Positions 33,701 through 43,137 of a DNA stretch of 64,000 nucleotides are shown here, piece by piece. The notes below the pieces were generated by a model. It was not told where the DNA came from and did no database searches. It saw only the letters and a program-made list of their open reading frames with translations. Source of the stretch: Pseudomaricurvus sp. HS19 (lineage in GTDB: Bacteria > Pseudomonadota > Gammaproteobacteria > Pseudomonadales > Cellvibrionaceae); the NCBI RefSeq assembly GCF_009857815.1, contig NZ_WVVW01000017.1:36589-100588 (forward strand), given 5' to 3'. Position 1 is the stretch's first letter. The number at the start of each line of letters is the position of its first letter. A program made the translations under genes and the position numbers.

Positions 33701-33848
33701 GGGAGACAGAAACACTGATGGTGTCCTCGCCAAAGGTGGGGAACACCTCCAGCGGAATGTTCAGCTTCAGGGATGACAGTCCCAGAAACAGGATCAGCAT
33801 CATCAGCAGGTTGGCGGCAACCGAGTTGCGGGCAAACCAGGCAATCAT
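30711..33848 (-). CDS. RND efflux transporter, inner-membrane permease
   Basis: This 1045-residue protein is an AcrB-type proton-driven pump subunit. It has the N-terminal membrane helix, two large periplasmic loops (about residues 35-330 and 555-860) and two six-helix bundles. The paired Asp of the proton relay is in LGIVVDDAIVTGENV near residue 400. Its start overlaps the adaptor's end by 4 bp, and the outer-membrane gene lies upstream, so all three parts are encoded together. The divergence from AcrB does not allow a substrate to be named. Confidence 0.93.
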   Translation of the reverse strand: MIAWFARNSVAANLLMMLILFLGLSSLKLNIPLEVFPTFGEDTISVSVSLRGSTPEEAEQSVTIRIEEAIQDLEGIKKISSRSAEGSSSVTVEVETGYDARELLNDIKSRVDAINTFPAEAEKPITSLAVRTREVISVSIAGNVTEKEIRQQAERLRDGLLSVPGITQLELDDVRDYEISVEVSHDQLRQYGLRLSDVADAINASSLDLSAGNVKTQGGDVLIRLKGQAYERPEFENIVVATKRDGSIVRVGDIATVKDGFNEDPILTRFNGRPAAMIEVYRVGDQSAIEVADKVKAYLAEQQDRIPEGIEVSTWRDRSQVVKKRLQLLANSALQGGLLVLGLLTLFLRPSVAFWVFIGIPISFMGAFMVMPFFGVTLNLISLFGFLLVLGIVVDDAIVTGENVYRHMQNAESGEAAAIHGTQEVAAPVTFGVLTTVAAFLPMAMVAGSRGMMFNNIAVVVIPILIFSLIESKFILPSHLKHIKVNSQRKTNRFSAWQQRFANGFEQAILRYYKPFLTKALQQRYVTLAVFVGVFIIVASVLTSSWTRFVFFPRIESESIAAVLTMPAGTPFEVTDRHIEHMTDAALQLKKKYHDNETGESIILNVYASTGSGGWGSKGTNYGRVQFEILAPEERVAFANLHNSQLVNDWREMIGEIVGAEEISFRSEIMHAGSPIDIQLAGNDFRALQDAAEHVKARLATHVGVYDIADSMSSGKEELQIQLKPEAYALGLSESDVIRQVREAFYGYEAQRIQRGRDDVRVMVRFPYSEREAVANLQDFRIRTADGRSIPVAQIVELVPGQSPTSIYRNDLKRTLNVTAEVDKSSVNQSLVTSDISSYLDQLLVQYPGISYSLEGEAREQEESFGSLLVGLVFVLFAIYSLLAIPFKSYTQPLLVMSVIPFGTLGAFIGHWIMGMSLTLFSILGMLALVGVVVNDSLVLVDCINQQRRRGASVWEAIQYAGPARFRPVMLTSLTTFIGLMPLLFEQSTQAQFLIPMAISLGFGVMLATFITLILVPVNYLVAWELKQRLLGKKEAVYSSAVSDN

Positions 33849-35086
33849 GGGGTTTGCGCTCCGCTGTCGGCGGCCTGGGCGGCGTTATTGAGGTCGGCGA
33901 TGGCGGCGCCTTCGGGCCCGCTGTTAACGATGGCGACACGGGTGCCGCTGGTCACCTGTCCCAGTGGCGAAGTGACCACGGTGTCACCGGTTTTCAGGCC
34001 GGAACGAATGATGGTCTCACTGGCATTCTGGAACAGGATCTCCACTTCCCGGCGCTGCAGCAGACCATTGCTCACCAGATAGACAAAGCTGCCCTGATAA
34101 AGACTGCTGGTGGGAATGACAATGGCGTCAGCCAGTTGTCGGCCCTGCAGCCGGGCGGTGACATATTGGCCGATTTTAAGCGGGGTGCGGTTGTTGTTGT
34201 CGGCGCTGAAGGGGTTTTCAATCTGGGCGATCACATACAGCTGGTGGGTGTCGGCGTCGATGGCGGCCTCGGTGCGTACAATTTTTCCCTGCCAGTGTTG
34301 CTGTGGCCCCAGCTCGCTGATGATAGTGACGTCGGGCAGCTTGACGGTCTTGTCATCCATACCGCGGAAATCTTCCGGCAGGTTGATCAGCGCCAGCTCG
34401 CTGTTTTTCAGCGGCAGGCGAATCTCCAGCAGGTCAGTGGCAAAAATGTCGGCGAGCTGCGAGCCGGCGCTGACGAACTGGCCCAGGTCCACATGGATGG
34501 TTTTGACCCGGCCGTCATAGGGGGCGCGTATCTGGGTGCGCTCCAGATCCAGCTGGGCTTTCTCGTAGTTGGCACGGGCGGAAAACACCTTCGCTTCCGC
34601 CGCCGCCAGCTGGGGTTTGCGCAGTACCAGATCCGGTGCCGCGTCATCGTTGCCCAGTCGTTTCCAGTCGATCTGTGCCTGTTCGGCACGGGCTTTCTCT
34701 TCCTCCAGCGCCAGTTTGGCTTCAATCCAGCTGGCCTGTGCCACTTTCGCGGCGGCTGCGTAGTCGCGGGAATCAATGCGCAGCAGTACGTCACCCCTGC
34801 TGAAAAAACCGCCGTCGCGGAAGGCGCTGTTTACTTCCACAATCACGCCGTTTACCTGCGCCACCAGCAGGCTGGCAGTGCGTGGCTGCACAGTGCCAAA
34901 ACTGGAGAGCATAAATTCGTAGGTTTGCGGTTGCAGGGTTTCGGCTTCCACCTTGATCACCGGTGCTGGCATGGCGCCGTGCACCCGCGGCTGCGGCTGC
35001 AGCAACTTGATGACCACCGCCAGTGCCACACACAGACCCAGCACGGCCAGCGCGATTACGAGTTGTTTGGGTAGGGCCTTTTGCAT
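33845..35086 (-). CDS. RND efflux periplasmic adaptor (membrane fusion protein)
   Basis: This 413-residue protein starts MQKALPKQLVIALAV with one N-terminal membrane helix. It has split lipoyl half-motifs (VNGVIVEVNSAFRDGGFFSRGDVLLRID; RAPYDGRVKTIHVDLGQFV), an alpha-hairpin between them and a beta-barrel/membrane-proximal region. The ATG at 35086 was chosen because upstream codons overlap the preceding TolC-type gene. It connects the permease with the outer-membrane lipoprotein. Confidence 0.92.
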   Translation of the reverse strand: MQKALPKQLVIALAVLGLCVALAVVIKLLQPQPRVHGAMPAPVIKVEAETLQPQTYEFMLSSFGTVQPRTASLLVAQVNGVIVEVNSAFRDGGFFSRGDVLLRIDSRDYAAAAKVAQASWIEAKLALEEEKARAEQAQIDWKRLGNDDAAPDLVLRKPQLAAAEAKVFSARANYEKAQLDLERTQIRAPYDGRVKTIHVDLGQFVSAGSQLADIFATDLLEIRLPLKNSELALINLPEDFRGMDDKTVKLPDVTIISELGPQQHWQGKIVRTEAAIDADTHQLYVIAQIENPFSADNNNRTPLKIGQYVTARLQGRQLADAIVIPTSSLYQGSFVYLVSNGLLQRREVEILFQNASETIIRSGLKTGDTVVTSPLGQVTSGTRVAIVNSGPEGAAIADLNNAAQAADSGAQTP

Positions 35087-35093
35087 AACTAAC

Positions 35094-36488
35094 TCACTGA
35101 TAGTGGCCGCCGAGGGCCAGTAATAATTGAATGCGGTTTTGCAGCAACTGGTTGCGGATGGTGACGACGGTGTTCTGTGCGGCAAAGGCACGCCGCTGGG
35201 CTTCCAGTACGGCGGTGTACTCCGACAGCCCCTTGCGGTACTCGTCGAAGGCGATGGTCTCTGCCGCTTCGGCAAATTTTTTCGCTTCTTCCACTTGTTC
35301 CAGTCGCTGGTTGAGGCTGGTTTCGTTGGTAAGGGCCTGGGCCACTTCGCTGAAAGCGGCGTGCAGGGCCTGCAGGTATTGTTGCTCTTTTTCCAGTACC
35401 AGTTGCCGTTGCTGCTCTTCCGCGGCTTTCAGGCGGCCGCCGGCAAACAGGGGCTGGCTGAGGTTGGCCAACAGGTTCCAGGCCAGCGAACTGGTGTCCA
35501 GCAATGTGTCCAGCTCGTCGCTGCTGTCACCGGCCCTGCCAGTGAGGCTGAAGGAGGGGAAGCGAGCCTTGTGGGCTGCCGCCAGGTCGCGGTCGGTCGC
35601 CAGCAGTTCCAGGTAGGCCGATTGCAGATCGTAGCGATAACGTACGGTCTCGGTAGTCAGCTGGGAAATATCCAGGGCCGGCAATTCCGGCAGGGTGGCA
35701 TCACTGCCGGCCTCCGGCATTTCGCCCGAGGGGTATTGGCCCAGTAACAGCTGCAGTCGGCGTATGGCGTCCCTGGTGCTGGCCTGCTGCTGGTAGAGGT
35801 TGTTCATCTCGGCTGACAGGTCGGTGCGCGCCAGGTAGACATCAAGTGCGGCATTGATGCCCTGGCGATAGCCGTATTCAATAATGTCCAGGTTGGTCCT
35901 GAGGTTGTCTACCCGCTGGCGCAGCAGCTCCTGCAGCTGGGTAGCGGCTTCCACGTTGTACCAGGCTTGCGCCACCTGGCCCGCCAGGGAGAGTCTCAGG
36001 TAGTCGAGATCCGCTTGCTGGGCCTGGTAGAGGTAGTCGGCGGCCTTGCGGCCATCGCGCAGGCGTCCCCACAGGTCCAGTTCCCAGCTGATTACCGCGT
36101 TGGCGGCGAAGTTGGTGTCGTAGTCGGTGGAGCCGGAGTTGACGGTTTTGCTGCGCTGGCCATCCAGCTCCAGGCCGAGGCTGGGCCAGAGGGTGGAGCC
36201 GGCGATAATGCGCTGCTGGCGGGCGGCTTCCAGCCGGGCCAGCGCCGCATTGATATCAAAGTTGTCCTGTACCGCCTGGTCAACCCAGCGGTTCAGGGCC
36301 GGGTCGGCAAAGCTCTGCAGCCAGCCGGTAGGGGGCGGAGCGGGTAGTTCCTCTTCGCTGCTGAAGGCGGCCGGTAGCTGTTCGGCGACACGCTCGTCCC
36401 GTGGCTGGGAGAGACAGCCGGTTAAGGCGACCACAGAGGCCAGCAAGCTGTAGCTGAGCAAGCGGCTTAGGTTGTTGTTTGAATTCAC
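35094..36488 (-). CDS. Outer-membrane efflux lipoprotein (OprM/TolC family)
   Basis: This 464-residue protein begins with a GTG at 36488 and a lipoprotein signal (LLASVVALTGC), then two OEP repeats with long helices, as in OprM-like exit ducts. NFDINAALARLEAARQQRIIAGSTLWPSLG and the later ELLATDRDLAAAHKARFPS are typical. CAGGG lies upstream at fair spacing. It heads the RND operon; only 7 bp separate it from the adaptor gene. Confidence 0.9.
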   Translation of the reverse strand: MNSNNNLSRLLSYSLLASVVALTGCLSQPRDERVAEQLPAAFSSEEELPAPPPTGWLQSFADPALNRWVDQAVQDNFDINAALARLEAARQQRIIAGSTLWPSLGLELDGQRSKTVNSGSTDYDTNFAANAVISWELDLWGRLRDGRKAADYLYQAQQADLDYLRLSLAGQVAQAWYNVEAATQLQELLRQRVDNLRTNLDIIEYGYRQGINAALDVYLARTDLSAEMNNLYQQQASTRDAIRRLQLLLGQYPSGEMPEAGSDATLPELPALDISQLTTETVRYRYDLQSAYLELLATDRDLAAAHKARFPSFSLTGRAGDSSDELDTLLDTSSLAWNLLANLSQPLFAGGRLKAAEEQQRQLVLEKEQQYLQALHAAFSEVAQALTNETSLNQRLEQVEEAKKFAEAAETIAFDEYRKGLSEYTAVLEAQRRAFAAQNTVVTIRNQLLQNRIQLLLALGGHYQ

Positions 36489-36863
36489 TGAGTGCCCTGA
36501 TTGCGCTGCTTGGGGTATTGCGTTGTTAAATACGAAAATACATGAGCAACAGACCAAAACCTCTGTCCGTGGTTCCCCGCAGCAGGGGGTCTGTCACTGT
36601 GGCAAGAGTAGCGAGTTTTGCCTTGGGTGTCTTTGTGGTCCGGCAGATTTTACACCGCTTTACCTTTGTATCAGGGCCGTTACAGGCGCGACACAGATGG
36701 CTGCATTTGTCCTGTCAGCTGCGCTGGCGGCGGATAAACCTTGCGCGTTAGCGGCTGGCCCTGTTTTCCGCTGTATAAAGGCGCTGATTTTTGGGAAAAT
36801 AGGCGTCTTTGCCGGCTGCTGTATCCGTGCATTTCATAAGGTTTTCCTAAAGGTTTCTCTCCT
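36489..36863. other. Divergent intergenic region between the efflux operon and ygiQ
   Basis: This 375-bp gap should contain both divergent promoters. No TetR or MarR gene and no clear operator is visible, so local control of the efflux operon is not evident. I see no gene in it. Confidence 0.5.
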
Positions 36864-39098
36864 ATGTCCCGTCCTCTGGCCAAGCCCATAGCCGCGCCGC
36901 CCCTGTTCGGCTATCCCCGTTACTGGGCCGAGTGCTACGGCACTGCACCCTATCTGCCCATGAGCCGGAAGGAGATGGATGCACTGGGCTGGGACTCCTG
37001 CGACATCATTATTGTTTGCGGCGATGCCTATGTAGACCACCCCAGTTTTGGTATGGCGGTCATTGGCCGTTTCCTGGAGGCCCAGGGCTTTCGTGTCGGC
37101 ATCATTGCCCAGCCCGATTGGCGCAGCGCCGAGGCGTTTGCTGCCCTGGGTAAGCCCAACCTGTTCTTTGCCGTATCGGCAGGCAACATGGACTCCATGA
37201 TCAACCGCTACACCGCCGACCTGAAGGTACGCAACGACGATGCCTACACCCCGGACGGTGAACCGGGTAAACGGCCTGATCGCGCAGTGACGGTGTATGC
37301 CCAGCGCTGTAAGGAGGCGTTCCGCGAGGTGCCGGTGGTGTTGGGTGGTATTGAAGCGAGCCTGCGCCGGATTGCCCATTACGACTACTGGAGCGATGAA
37401 GTCCGGCGCTCGGTATTGTTCGATGCCACCGCTGATATCCTGCTGTATGGCAACGCCGAAAGGGCTATTGCCGAGCTGGCGCACGAGGTGGCACTGGGTA
37501 AGGATATCCGCGATTTGCAGGATATTCGTGGTACCGCTTTTATCCGTAGCGAGGTGCCTGCGGGCTGGACCGAAATCGACTCCACCCGTATCGACTGGCC
37601 GCAGCACATTGATGCCATTCCCAATCCCTATGCCATGGGCGAGGATGAGGGCAACCCGGCTACCTGCAGCAAGGCCGATAACAGCGCGCAAGACGATGAG
37701 GTTGCCGAAGAGGTGGTGCGCATTATCCCCATGCCATTGCAGGGCAAGAGCGATTGGCAGCTGGAGAAGACCTGTGTGCGCCTGCCCAGCTTCGAGAAGG
37801 TGAGCAAGGACGCCGTGCTCTACTCCCACGCCTCCCGGGTCCTGCATCAGGAGTCCAACCCATACAACGCGCGGGTGCTGGTGCAGAAGCATGGCAATCG
37901 CGAGTTGTGGGTCAATCCTCCGCCGATTCCGCTCTCCACCGAAGAGATGGACGGAGTGTTTGCGCTCTCTTACCAGCGTCGCCCGCATCCGGTCTACGGG
38001 GACGCCAAAATTCCAGCCTACGACATGATCAAGACCTCGGTGAATATCATGCGTGGCTGTTTTGGGGGTTGTACCTTCTGTTCCATCACCGAGCACGAGG
38101 GCAGGGTAATCCAGAGCCGCTCGCAGGAGTCGGTGCTGAAAGAGATCGAAGAGATTCGCGATAAGGTGCCGGGTTTCACCGGTTCCATCTCCGACCTCGG
38201 CGGGCCCACCGCCAATATGTATTTCCTTAACTGTAAGGATGCGGTGATTCACGCTAACTGCCGACGGCTCTCCTGCGTGTTCCCCACCATCTGTAAAAAC
38301 CTGGTTACCGATCACAGCCCCACCACCGAGCTGTATCGCAAGGCGCGGCAGATTCCGGGTATCAAGCGCATCGCTATCGCCTCCGGCCTGCGTTACGACC
38401 TGGCGGTGCGCGATCCGGAGTATGTGAAAGAGCTGGTGACCCATCACGTGGGTGGCTACCTCAAGATCGCGCCGGAACACAGCGAGATGAACACGCTGGA
38501 AAAGATGATGAAGCCGGGTATGGACACCTACTACGACTTCAAGCGCATGTTCGACAAGTTTTCCAAAGAGGCGGGCAAGGAGCAGTACCTGATCCCGTAC
38601 TTCATTGCCGCCCACCCCGGTTGTGAAGACGAGGACATGCTCAACCTGTCGTTGTGGTTGAAGAAGAACAAGTTCCGCGTTGACCAGGTGCAGACTTTTT
38701 ATCCGTCGCCCATGTCCCTGGCCACGGCCATGTACCACTCCGAGCGCAACCCGCTGCACAAGCTGAGTTACAAGAGTGGCAAGCTCTACATCCCCCGCAA
38801 GCTGGAACAGCGGCGCCTGCAGAAGGCCTTCCTGCGCTACCACGACCCCAAGAACTGGGCGTTCCTGCGCAAGTCGCTGCTGGACATGGGGCGCAAGGAT
38901 CTTATCGGCGACGGCCCCAACCAGCTGGTCCCCTGGGATGAGAAAAGTGCCGGCAAGCAGTACGGCAGTTATCAGAAGGCCATTGGCTCCCAGGGGCGCA
39001 GTGGTGGTGATGGAGCCCGTTCCAGTGACCGCCGCAAAGGTAAACAGACTGCGGGCCGCGGTGGTCGTGGCAGTGGCAAACCGACCCGTCGGCGCTGA
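36864..39098 (+). CDS. ygiQ: YgiQ family radical SAM protein
   Basis: This 744-residue protein has a long N-terminal UPF0313 domain ([20 protein letters not shown]). The radical-SAM cluster motif [10 protein letters not shown] lies near residues 397-405 (Cx3Cx2C), and a C-terminal Arg/Lys/Gly-rich tail ([14 protein letters not shown]) may bind nucleic acid. The reaction is unknown in all species. truD follows 9 bp after its stop, so the two are probably co-transcribed. Confidence 0.92.
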   Translation: MSRPLAKPIAAPPLFGYPRYWAECYGTAPYLPMSRKEMDALGWDSCDIIIVCGDAYVDHPSFGMAVIGRFLEAQGFRVGIIAQPDWRSAEAFAALGKPNLFFAVSAGNMDSMINRYTADLKVRNDDAYTPDGEPGKRPDRAVTVYAQRCKEAFREVPVVLGGIEASLRRIAHYDYWSDEVRRSVLFDATADILLYGNAERAIAELAHEVALGKDIRDLQDIRGTAFIRSEVPAGWTEIDSTRIDWPQHIDAIPNPYAMGEDEGNPATCSKADNSAQDDEVAEEVVRIIPMPLQGKSDWQLEKTCVRLPSFEKVSKDAVLYSHASRVLHQESNPYNARVLVQKHGNRELWVNPPPIPLSTEEMDGVFALSYQRRPHPVYGDAKIPAYDMIKTSVNIMRGCFGGCTFCSITEHEGRVIQSRSQESVLKEIEEIRDKVPGFTGSISDLGGPTANMYFLNCKDAVIHANCRRLSCVFPTICKNLVTDHSPTTELYRKARQIPGIKRIAIASGLRYDLAVRDPEYVKELVTHHVGGYLKIAPEHSEMNTLEKMMKPGMDTYYDFKRMFDKFSKEAGKEQYLIPYFIAAHPGCEDEDMLNLSLWLKKNKFRVDQVQTFYPSPMSLATAMYHSERNPLHKLSYKSGKLYIPRKLEQRRLQKAFLRYHDPKNWAFLRKSLLDMGRKDLIGDGPNQLVPWDEKSAGKQYGSYQKAIGSQGRSGGDGARSSDRRKGKQTAGRGGRGSGKPTRRR

Positions 39099-39107
39099 GG
39101 ATTGAGC

Positions 39108-40082
39108 ATGTTTTCTCTGGAGTGGCCCTACGCTTGGGGCGGGCCGGCGGTGAGTGGCGATTTTCGCACTGAGCCGGAAGATTTCCGTGTCGATGAAGAG
39201 CTGGGCTTTGAGCTCAGTGGCAGTGGCGAGCACGTCTACCTGCAGCTGCAGAAGCGCGGTGATAACACCGAGTGGCTGGCCCGCAATATTGCCCGGCTGG
39301 CGGAGGTGACTCCGGCGGATGTGGGCTACGCCGGACTCAAGGATCGCCATGCCGTAACCCGCCAGTGGTTCAGTGTCTACCTGCCCAAGGGGGCCGAGCC
39401 GGATTGGCAGCAGCTGAATTCGGACAGCGTGCAGCTGCTGCACCATACCCGCCACAGCCGCAAGTTGCGCCGCGGCGATCACCGCTGCAACCGCTTTGTG
39501 ATTCGCCTGCGCCACCTGCAAGGTGACCTGGTACGGCTGCAGGAACAGCTGCAGCTGTTAAAAACTCAGCCAGTGCCTAATTACTTCGGCCCCCAGCGCT
39601 TTGGTATTGAGGGCGGCAACCTGGAGCTGGCCCAACGGCTGCTGCTGGAAGGAGAGAAGATCCGTAACCGCCAGCGTCGCGGCATGGCAATGTCGGCTGC
39701 GCGCTCCTGGCTCTTCAATACGGTATTGGGAGCACGGGTGTGCGCGGGTGACTGGCAGCAAGTGCTGGCGGGTGATCCGGGGCTGGACGGCCAGCCCAGC
39801 GGCCCTCTCTGGGGGCGGGGTCGACCCCTCAGCAGTGAGGCGTGTCTGGAGCTGGAAAGTGAAGTACTGCAGCCCTGGGCCGGTTGGTGCGATGGGCTTG
39901 AGCATGTTGGCCTGTTGCAGGAACGACGCCTGCTGGCCCTCGCCGCCACGGAGTTTGGCTATCAGCTGGAGGGCGATGATCTGGTGGTGAGCTTCGCCCT
40001 GCCACCGGGGACTTTTGCCACTGCGGTATTGCGTGAGTTGGCGCTTCTGAAAGAGGTGCCACGTTCGGTGGATGTGCTATAG
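39108..40082 (+). CDS. truD: tRNA pseudouridine(13) synthase
   Basis: TruD makes pseudouridine 13 in tRNA-Glu. The 324-residue protein has the catalytic Asp in GYAGLKDRHAVTRQWFS (near residue 79), the N-terminal DFRTEPEDFRVDE and PNYFGPQRFG. The ATG at 39108 has TGAGG just upstream. In Pseudomonas it sits between ispF and surE; here ygiQ precedes it and pcm follows directly. Confidence 0.95.
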   Translation: MFSLEWPYAWGGPAVSGDFRTEPEDFRVDEELGFELSGSGEHVYLQLQKRGDNTEWLARNIARLAEVTPADVGYAGLKDRHAVTRQWFSVYLPKGAEPDWQQLNSDSVQLLHHTRHSRKLRRGDHRCNRFVIRLRHLQGDLVRLQEQLQLLKTQPVPNYFGPQRFGIEGGNLELAQRLLLEGEKIRNRQRRGMAMSAARSWLFNTVLGARVCAGDWQQVLAGDPGLDGQPSGPLWGRGRPLSSEACLELESEVLQPWAGWCDGLEHVGLLQERRLLALAATEFGYQLEGDDLVVSFALPPGTFATAVLRELALLKEVPRSVDVL

Positions 40083-40250
40083 TCCGGCGGAAGATGCAGG
40101 ATCCGGCGACATAAAAAATCCCGGCAGAGCAGCGGCTGAATAGGGCCCTGTTACTGCCAATAAATGCCAGTCGGGCCATCTCGGGGTCATTGTTACGGGT
40201 TTGTGGGGGAACAGAACAGGGTGAGCAGCCTGCAGTTACAGGGTATCGGG

Positions 40251-40892
40251 ATGACGTCCCAGAGAACCAGGCAACGCCTGGTGCAGCGGTTAAAGGATCA
40301 GGGCGTAACGGATATTCGCGTCCTGGATGTTATGGCAGCAACTCCCCGACATATCTTTCTCGATGAGGCCCTCTCGCACCGGGCCTACGAAGACACCGCC
40401 TTGCCAATCGGTTTCGGCCAGACTCTCTCACAGCCTTATATTGTCGCCCGCATGACGGAGATCCTCCTGAATGCCGCCGGCAAGTTGCAGCGGGTATTGG
40501 AGGTGGGTACCGGTTCCGGTTACCAGACCAGTATTCTCGCCCAGCTGGTGCCCCAGGTATTCAGCGTCGAGCGCATCAAGCCCCTGCAGGACAAAGCCCG
40601 GGAGCGTTTGCGGCAGCTGGGCTTGCGCAATGTCGAGCTGAAGCACGCCGATGGTGGCTTTGGCTGGCCGGAGCGAGGTCTCTACGACGGCATTCTCAGT
40701 ACCGCGGCACCGCGGCAAGTGCCACCGGAACTGCTTGAGCAACTGGCGCCCAACGGAGTGCTGGTGATTCCGGTGGGCGGTGACGAGCAGCACCTGCACC
40801 TGATTATGCGCGATGGCGACAGCGACAAGTTTGTCACCCAGGTGCTGGAACCCGTGCGGTTTGTGCCCCTGCTTTCCGGCGTCACCCGCTGA
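40251..40892 (+). CDS. pcm: Protein-L-isoaspartate O-methyltransferase
   Basis: Pcm repairs isoaspartyl residues with SAM as methyl donor. The 213-residue protein has [33 protein letters not shown] and the SAM-binding [22 protein letters not shown] matches the usual Pseudomonas N-terminus, so I chose 40251; a GTG at 40221 would add ten residues. surE, which normally lies just upstream and overlaps pcm, is missing. Confidence 0.95.
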   Translation: MTSQRTRQRLVQRLKDQGVTDIRVLDVMAATPRHIFLDEALSHRAYEDTALPIGFGQTLSQPYIVARMTEILLNAAGKLQRVLEVGTGSGYQTSILAQLVPQVFSVERIKPLQDKARERLRQLGLRNVELKHADGGFGWPERGLYDGILSTAAPRQVPPELLEQLAPNGVLVIPVGGDEQHLHLIMRDGDSDKFVTQVLEPVRFVPLLSGVTR

Positions 40893-40957
40893 CGCCGCTA
40901 TCCCGCCTTGCCCGGGTAATCTTTTCATCCTCGATCGTTCTCAATTCAGGGAGTCCC

Positions 40958-41887
40958 ATGTTGCAGGGAGTTGGTAGGTATTTGACGGTATTTCTGCGTG
41001 GTATGGCCATGGGGGCTGCCGATGTGGTTCCCGGCGTTTCCGGGGGCACTATTGCCTTTATTACCGGAATTTACGGGGAGCTGATTGACTCCCTGCGCAG
41101 CATCGACCATCGCGCGCTGCAGTGCCTGTGGCAAAAGGGTATCAAGGCGGCCTGGAACCACATTAACGGCAACTTCCTGCTGGCGGTCTTCGCCGGGGTG
41201 CTGCTCAGTATGCTCTCCCTGGCCAAGCTGGTGACCTGGTGCCTGGAACAGCAGCCCATTCTGGTCTGGTCCGGCTTTTTCGGGTTGGTGCTGGCGTCGG
41301 CACTGGTGTTGTTGCGGCATGTGCCCCGATGGACGCTGTGGCGCGGACTCTGGCTGTTGGCTGGCGTGGCCCTGGCGCTGGGGGTGTCGGTGTTGAAGCC
41401 CTCACAGCTGGAGCCCACTCCGCTGATTCTGTTTGGTGCCGGCGCGATTGCGATCTGCGCCATGATCCTGCCGGGAATTTCCGGTTCGTTTTTGCTGTTG
41501 ATGATGGGGCTTTATACCGCTGTTATCGGCGCCTTGTCACAGCTGCAGGTGTTGACGTTAATGCCGTTCGCGGCCGGGGCAGCTGTGGGCCTGTTGGCAT
41601 TTTCCCACCTCCTGAGTTGGCTGTTACACCGTTTTGCCGCCGCCACCATGGCGTTTCTCACCGGTGTACTGCTCGGTTCTCTGAACATCATCTGGCCCTG
41701 GAAGCAGACACTGGAGTCGGTCATCAACCGTCATGGCGAGCTGGTGCCTCTGGTACAGCAAAACCTGTTTCCCCACCAGTACGCCGCAATGACCGGCGAG
41801 GCGTCACAATGGTTGTTGGCGTTGGGTTGCGCATTGAGCGGTTTTGTTATCGTAGTGGTAATTGAAGCCGGTGCTGGGAAGGAGTGA
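40958..41887 (+). CDS. DUF368 polyprenyl-phosphate transporter (PopT-like)
   Basis: This 309-residue polytopic membrane protein has about eight helices and the paired family signatures GMAMGAADVVPGVSGGTIAFITGIY and ILPGISGSFLLLMMGLY. DUF368 proteins were recently shown to be undecaprenyl-phosphate carriers (PopT) that recycle the lipid carrier across the inner membrane for envelope synthesis. AGGGAG precedes the ATG at ideal spacing. It occupies the gap between pcm and nlpD. Confidence 0.85.
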   Translation: MLQGVGRYLTVFLRGMAMGAADVVPGVSGGTIAFITGIYGELIDSLRSIDHRALQCLWQKGIKAAWNHINGNFLLAVFAGVLLSMLSLAKLVTWCLEQQPILVWSGFFGLVLASALVLLRHVPRWTLWRGLWLLAGVALALGVSVLKPSQLEPTPLILFGAGAIAICAMILPGISGSFLLLMMGLYTAVIGALSQLQVLTLMPFAAGAAVGLLAFSHLLSWLLHRFAAATMAFLTGVLLGSLNIIWPWKQTLESVINRHGELVPLVQQNLFPHQYAAMTGEASQWLLALGCALSGFVIVVVIEAGAGKE

Positions 41888-42041
41888 GAGAGGTCTGTAG
41901 AATTTTCGCAATTGCGGGGATGAGATTTTCGTGGAATATGCTTATGACGGAAAAAGGAGTCTCTGCAGGAAGTCGGTAAATGTCACAAAACGCCCCTTAT
42001 TTTGTGGCTTGTATAACAATTCTATAGATGCAATTCTCATA

Positions 42042-42055
42042 TCCCCAAATGGGGA
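42042..42055. promoter_or_regulatory. Small palindrome upstream of nlpD
   Basis: TCCCC-AAAT-GGGGA lies 84 bp before the nlpD ATG, just after an AT-rich stretch that contains promoter-like hexamers (TATAAC, CTATAG). It could be an operator or a short transcript hairpin. The role is unknown. Confidence 0.25.
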
Positions 42056-42138
42056 AGAAACAATTGATTATATTACTGGGCCGTAACCGAACGCCGGAGA
42101 AGCACCAGCCAATGCTCAAAGGCCGCTGCCAAACAATA

Positions 42139-42939
42139 ATGAGTCACAGTGGCGTGTTCAAGATTTTGAGCATGATCCTGCTGCTGTCGGCCTGTGCAGC
42201 CGGTGGCAACCAGGCGCCGGTGCAGGAGCGCGGCGCTGCCATGAGCAGCGGGCGCAACTACCATATCGTGGCCCGGGGCGAGACCCTCTATTCTATTGCC
42301 TGGCGTTATGCAGTTGATTACAAGTCGCTGGCCCGGCGCAACCGCATTGACCGCAGCTACACCATCTATCCCGGACAGACCCTGTATCTGGACCGCCTGA
42401 CTCCCCTGGCGGCCGCGCCACAACCCGTGCCAACCCGGCCAACTGCGCAGCCAGCGCAGAAGCCGGTTGCCGTGGCAAAACCCGTGCCTGCGCCTCGTTC
42501 AAAAACCCCGACAGTAGCGCCCAAGCCCGCTCCCAAGCCTGCCGCCAGACCGGCGGTCGCTGCCGGCGATGTGGCCTGGCAGTGGCCGGTCAACGGGCCG
42601 GTGATCAGCCACTTCTCGTCACAAAAAAGTCTTAATAAGGGAGTTGATCTCCGGGGACGTTTGGGTGAGCCTGTCCTTTCCGCCGCCGCTGGCACAGTTG
42701 TGTATGCAGGCAGTGGTATCCGCGGATACGGCAATCTGCTGATCATTAAACACAGCGAGCGTTACCTGAGCGCCTATGCACACAGCCGTCGCTTGCTGGT
42801 CAAAGAAAAAGAGAGTGTCAAAGCCGGTCAGAAAATTGCCGAGATGGGTAACAGTGGCACCGATCAGACAAAGTTACATTTTGAAATCCGGCGTGATGGC
42901 AAACCAGTAGATCCGTTGCTGTACCTGCCTAAACGTTAA
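42139..42939 (+). CDS. nlpD: Lipoprotein NlpD (amidase activator)
   Basis: This 266-residue lipoprotein (lipobox LLLSAC) has one LysM domain (NYHIVARGETLYSIAWRYAVDYKSLARRN), a Pro/Ala/Lys-rich linker and a C-terminal M23/LytM domain. The first catalytic His of active LytM enzymes is Asn here (SLNKGVDLRG), so the domain is probably non-catalytic and activates a cell-wall amidase, as E. coli NlpD does with AmiC. The start is the last ATG before the signal peptide; no good ribosome site is seen. rpoS follows, and its main promoter usually lies in this gene. Confidence 0.92.
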   Translation: MSHSGVFKILSMILLLSACAAGGNQAPVQERGAAMSSGRNYHIVARGETLYSIAWRYAVDYKSLARRNRIDRSYTIYPGQTLYLDRLTPLAAAPQPVPTRPTAQPAQKPVAVAKPVPAPRSKTPTVAPKPAPKPAARPAVAAGDVAWQWPVNGPVISHFSSQKSLNKGVDLRGRLGEPVLSAAAGTVVYAGSGIRGYGNLLIIKHSERYLSAYAHSRRLLVKEKESVKAGQKIAEMGNSGTDQTKLHFEIRRDGKPVDPLLYLPKR

Positions 42940-43137
42940 TCACCTGGTTACCTCCCCGGTGACACAGGATGCCAAAGCGTAACCGGAGTAAGAACGCTGC
43001 TGAGCAATTCAGTGGCTGCGTTGAGTAGAGAGTAGAGTGAAGAAGTTGGTCCACTGACTGAGGTTGGAACGTAAGGTCTCAAGGAAGTAAGAAGAACCTG
43101 CTACACACATAAACCGAAGACTCACAGGGCTAGTACC

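Noticed and set aside
33773..35074. 433-codon plus-strand frame opposite the RND adaptor
   Set aside because: It is the shadow of the adaptor gene and lacks its own ribosome site.
36834..39521. Very long minus-strand open frame (895 codons) opposite ygiQ and truD
   Set aside because: It is a mirror of two well-conserved genes in GC-rich DNA. The translation has no domain signature and spans two unrelated genes.
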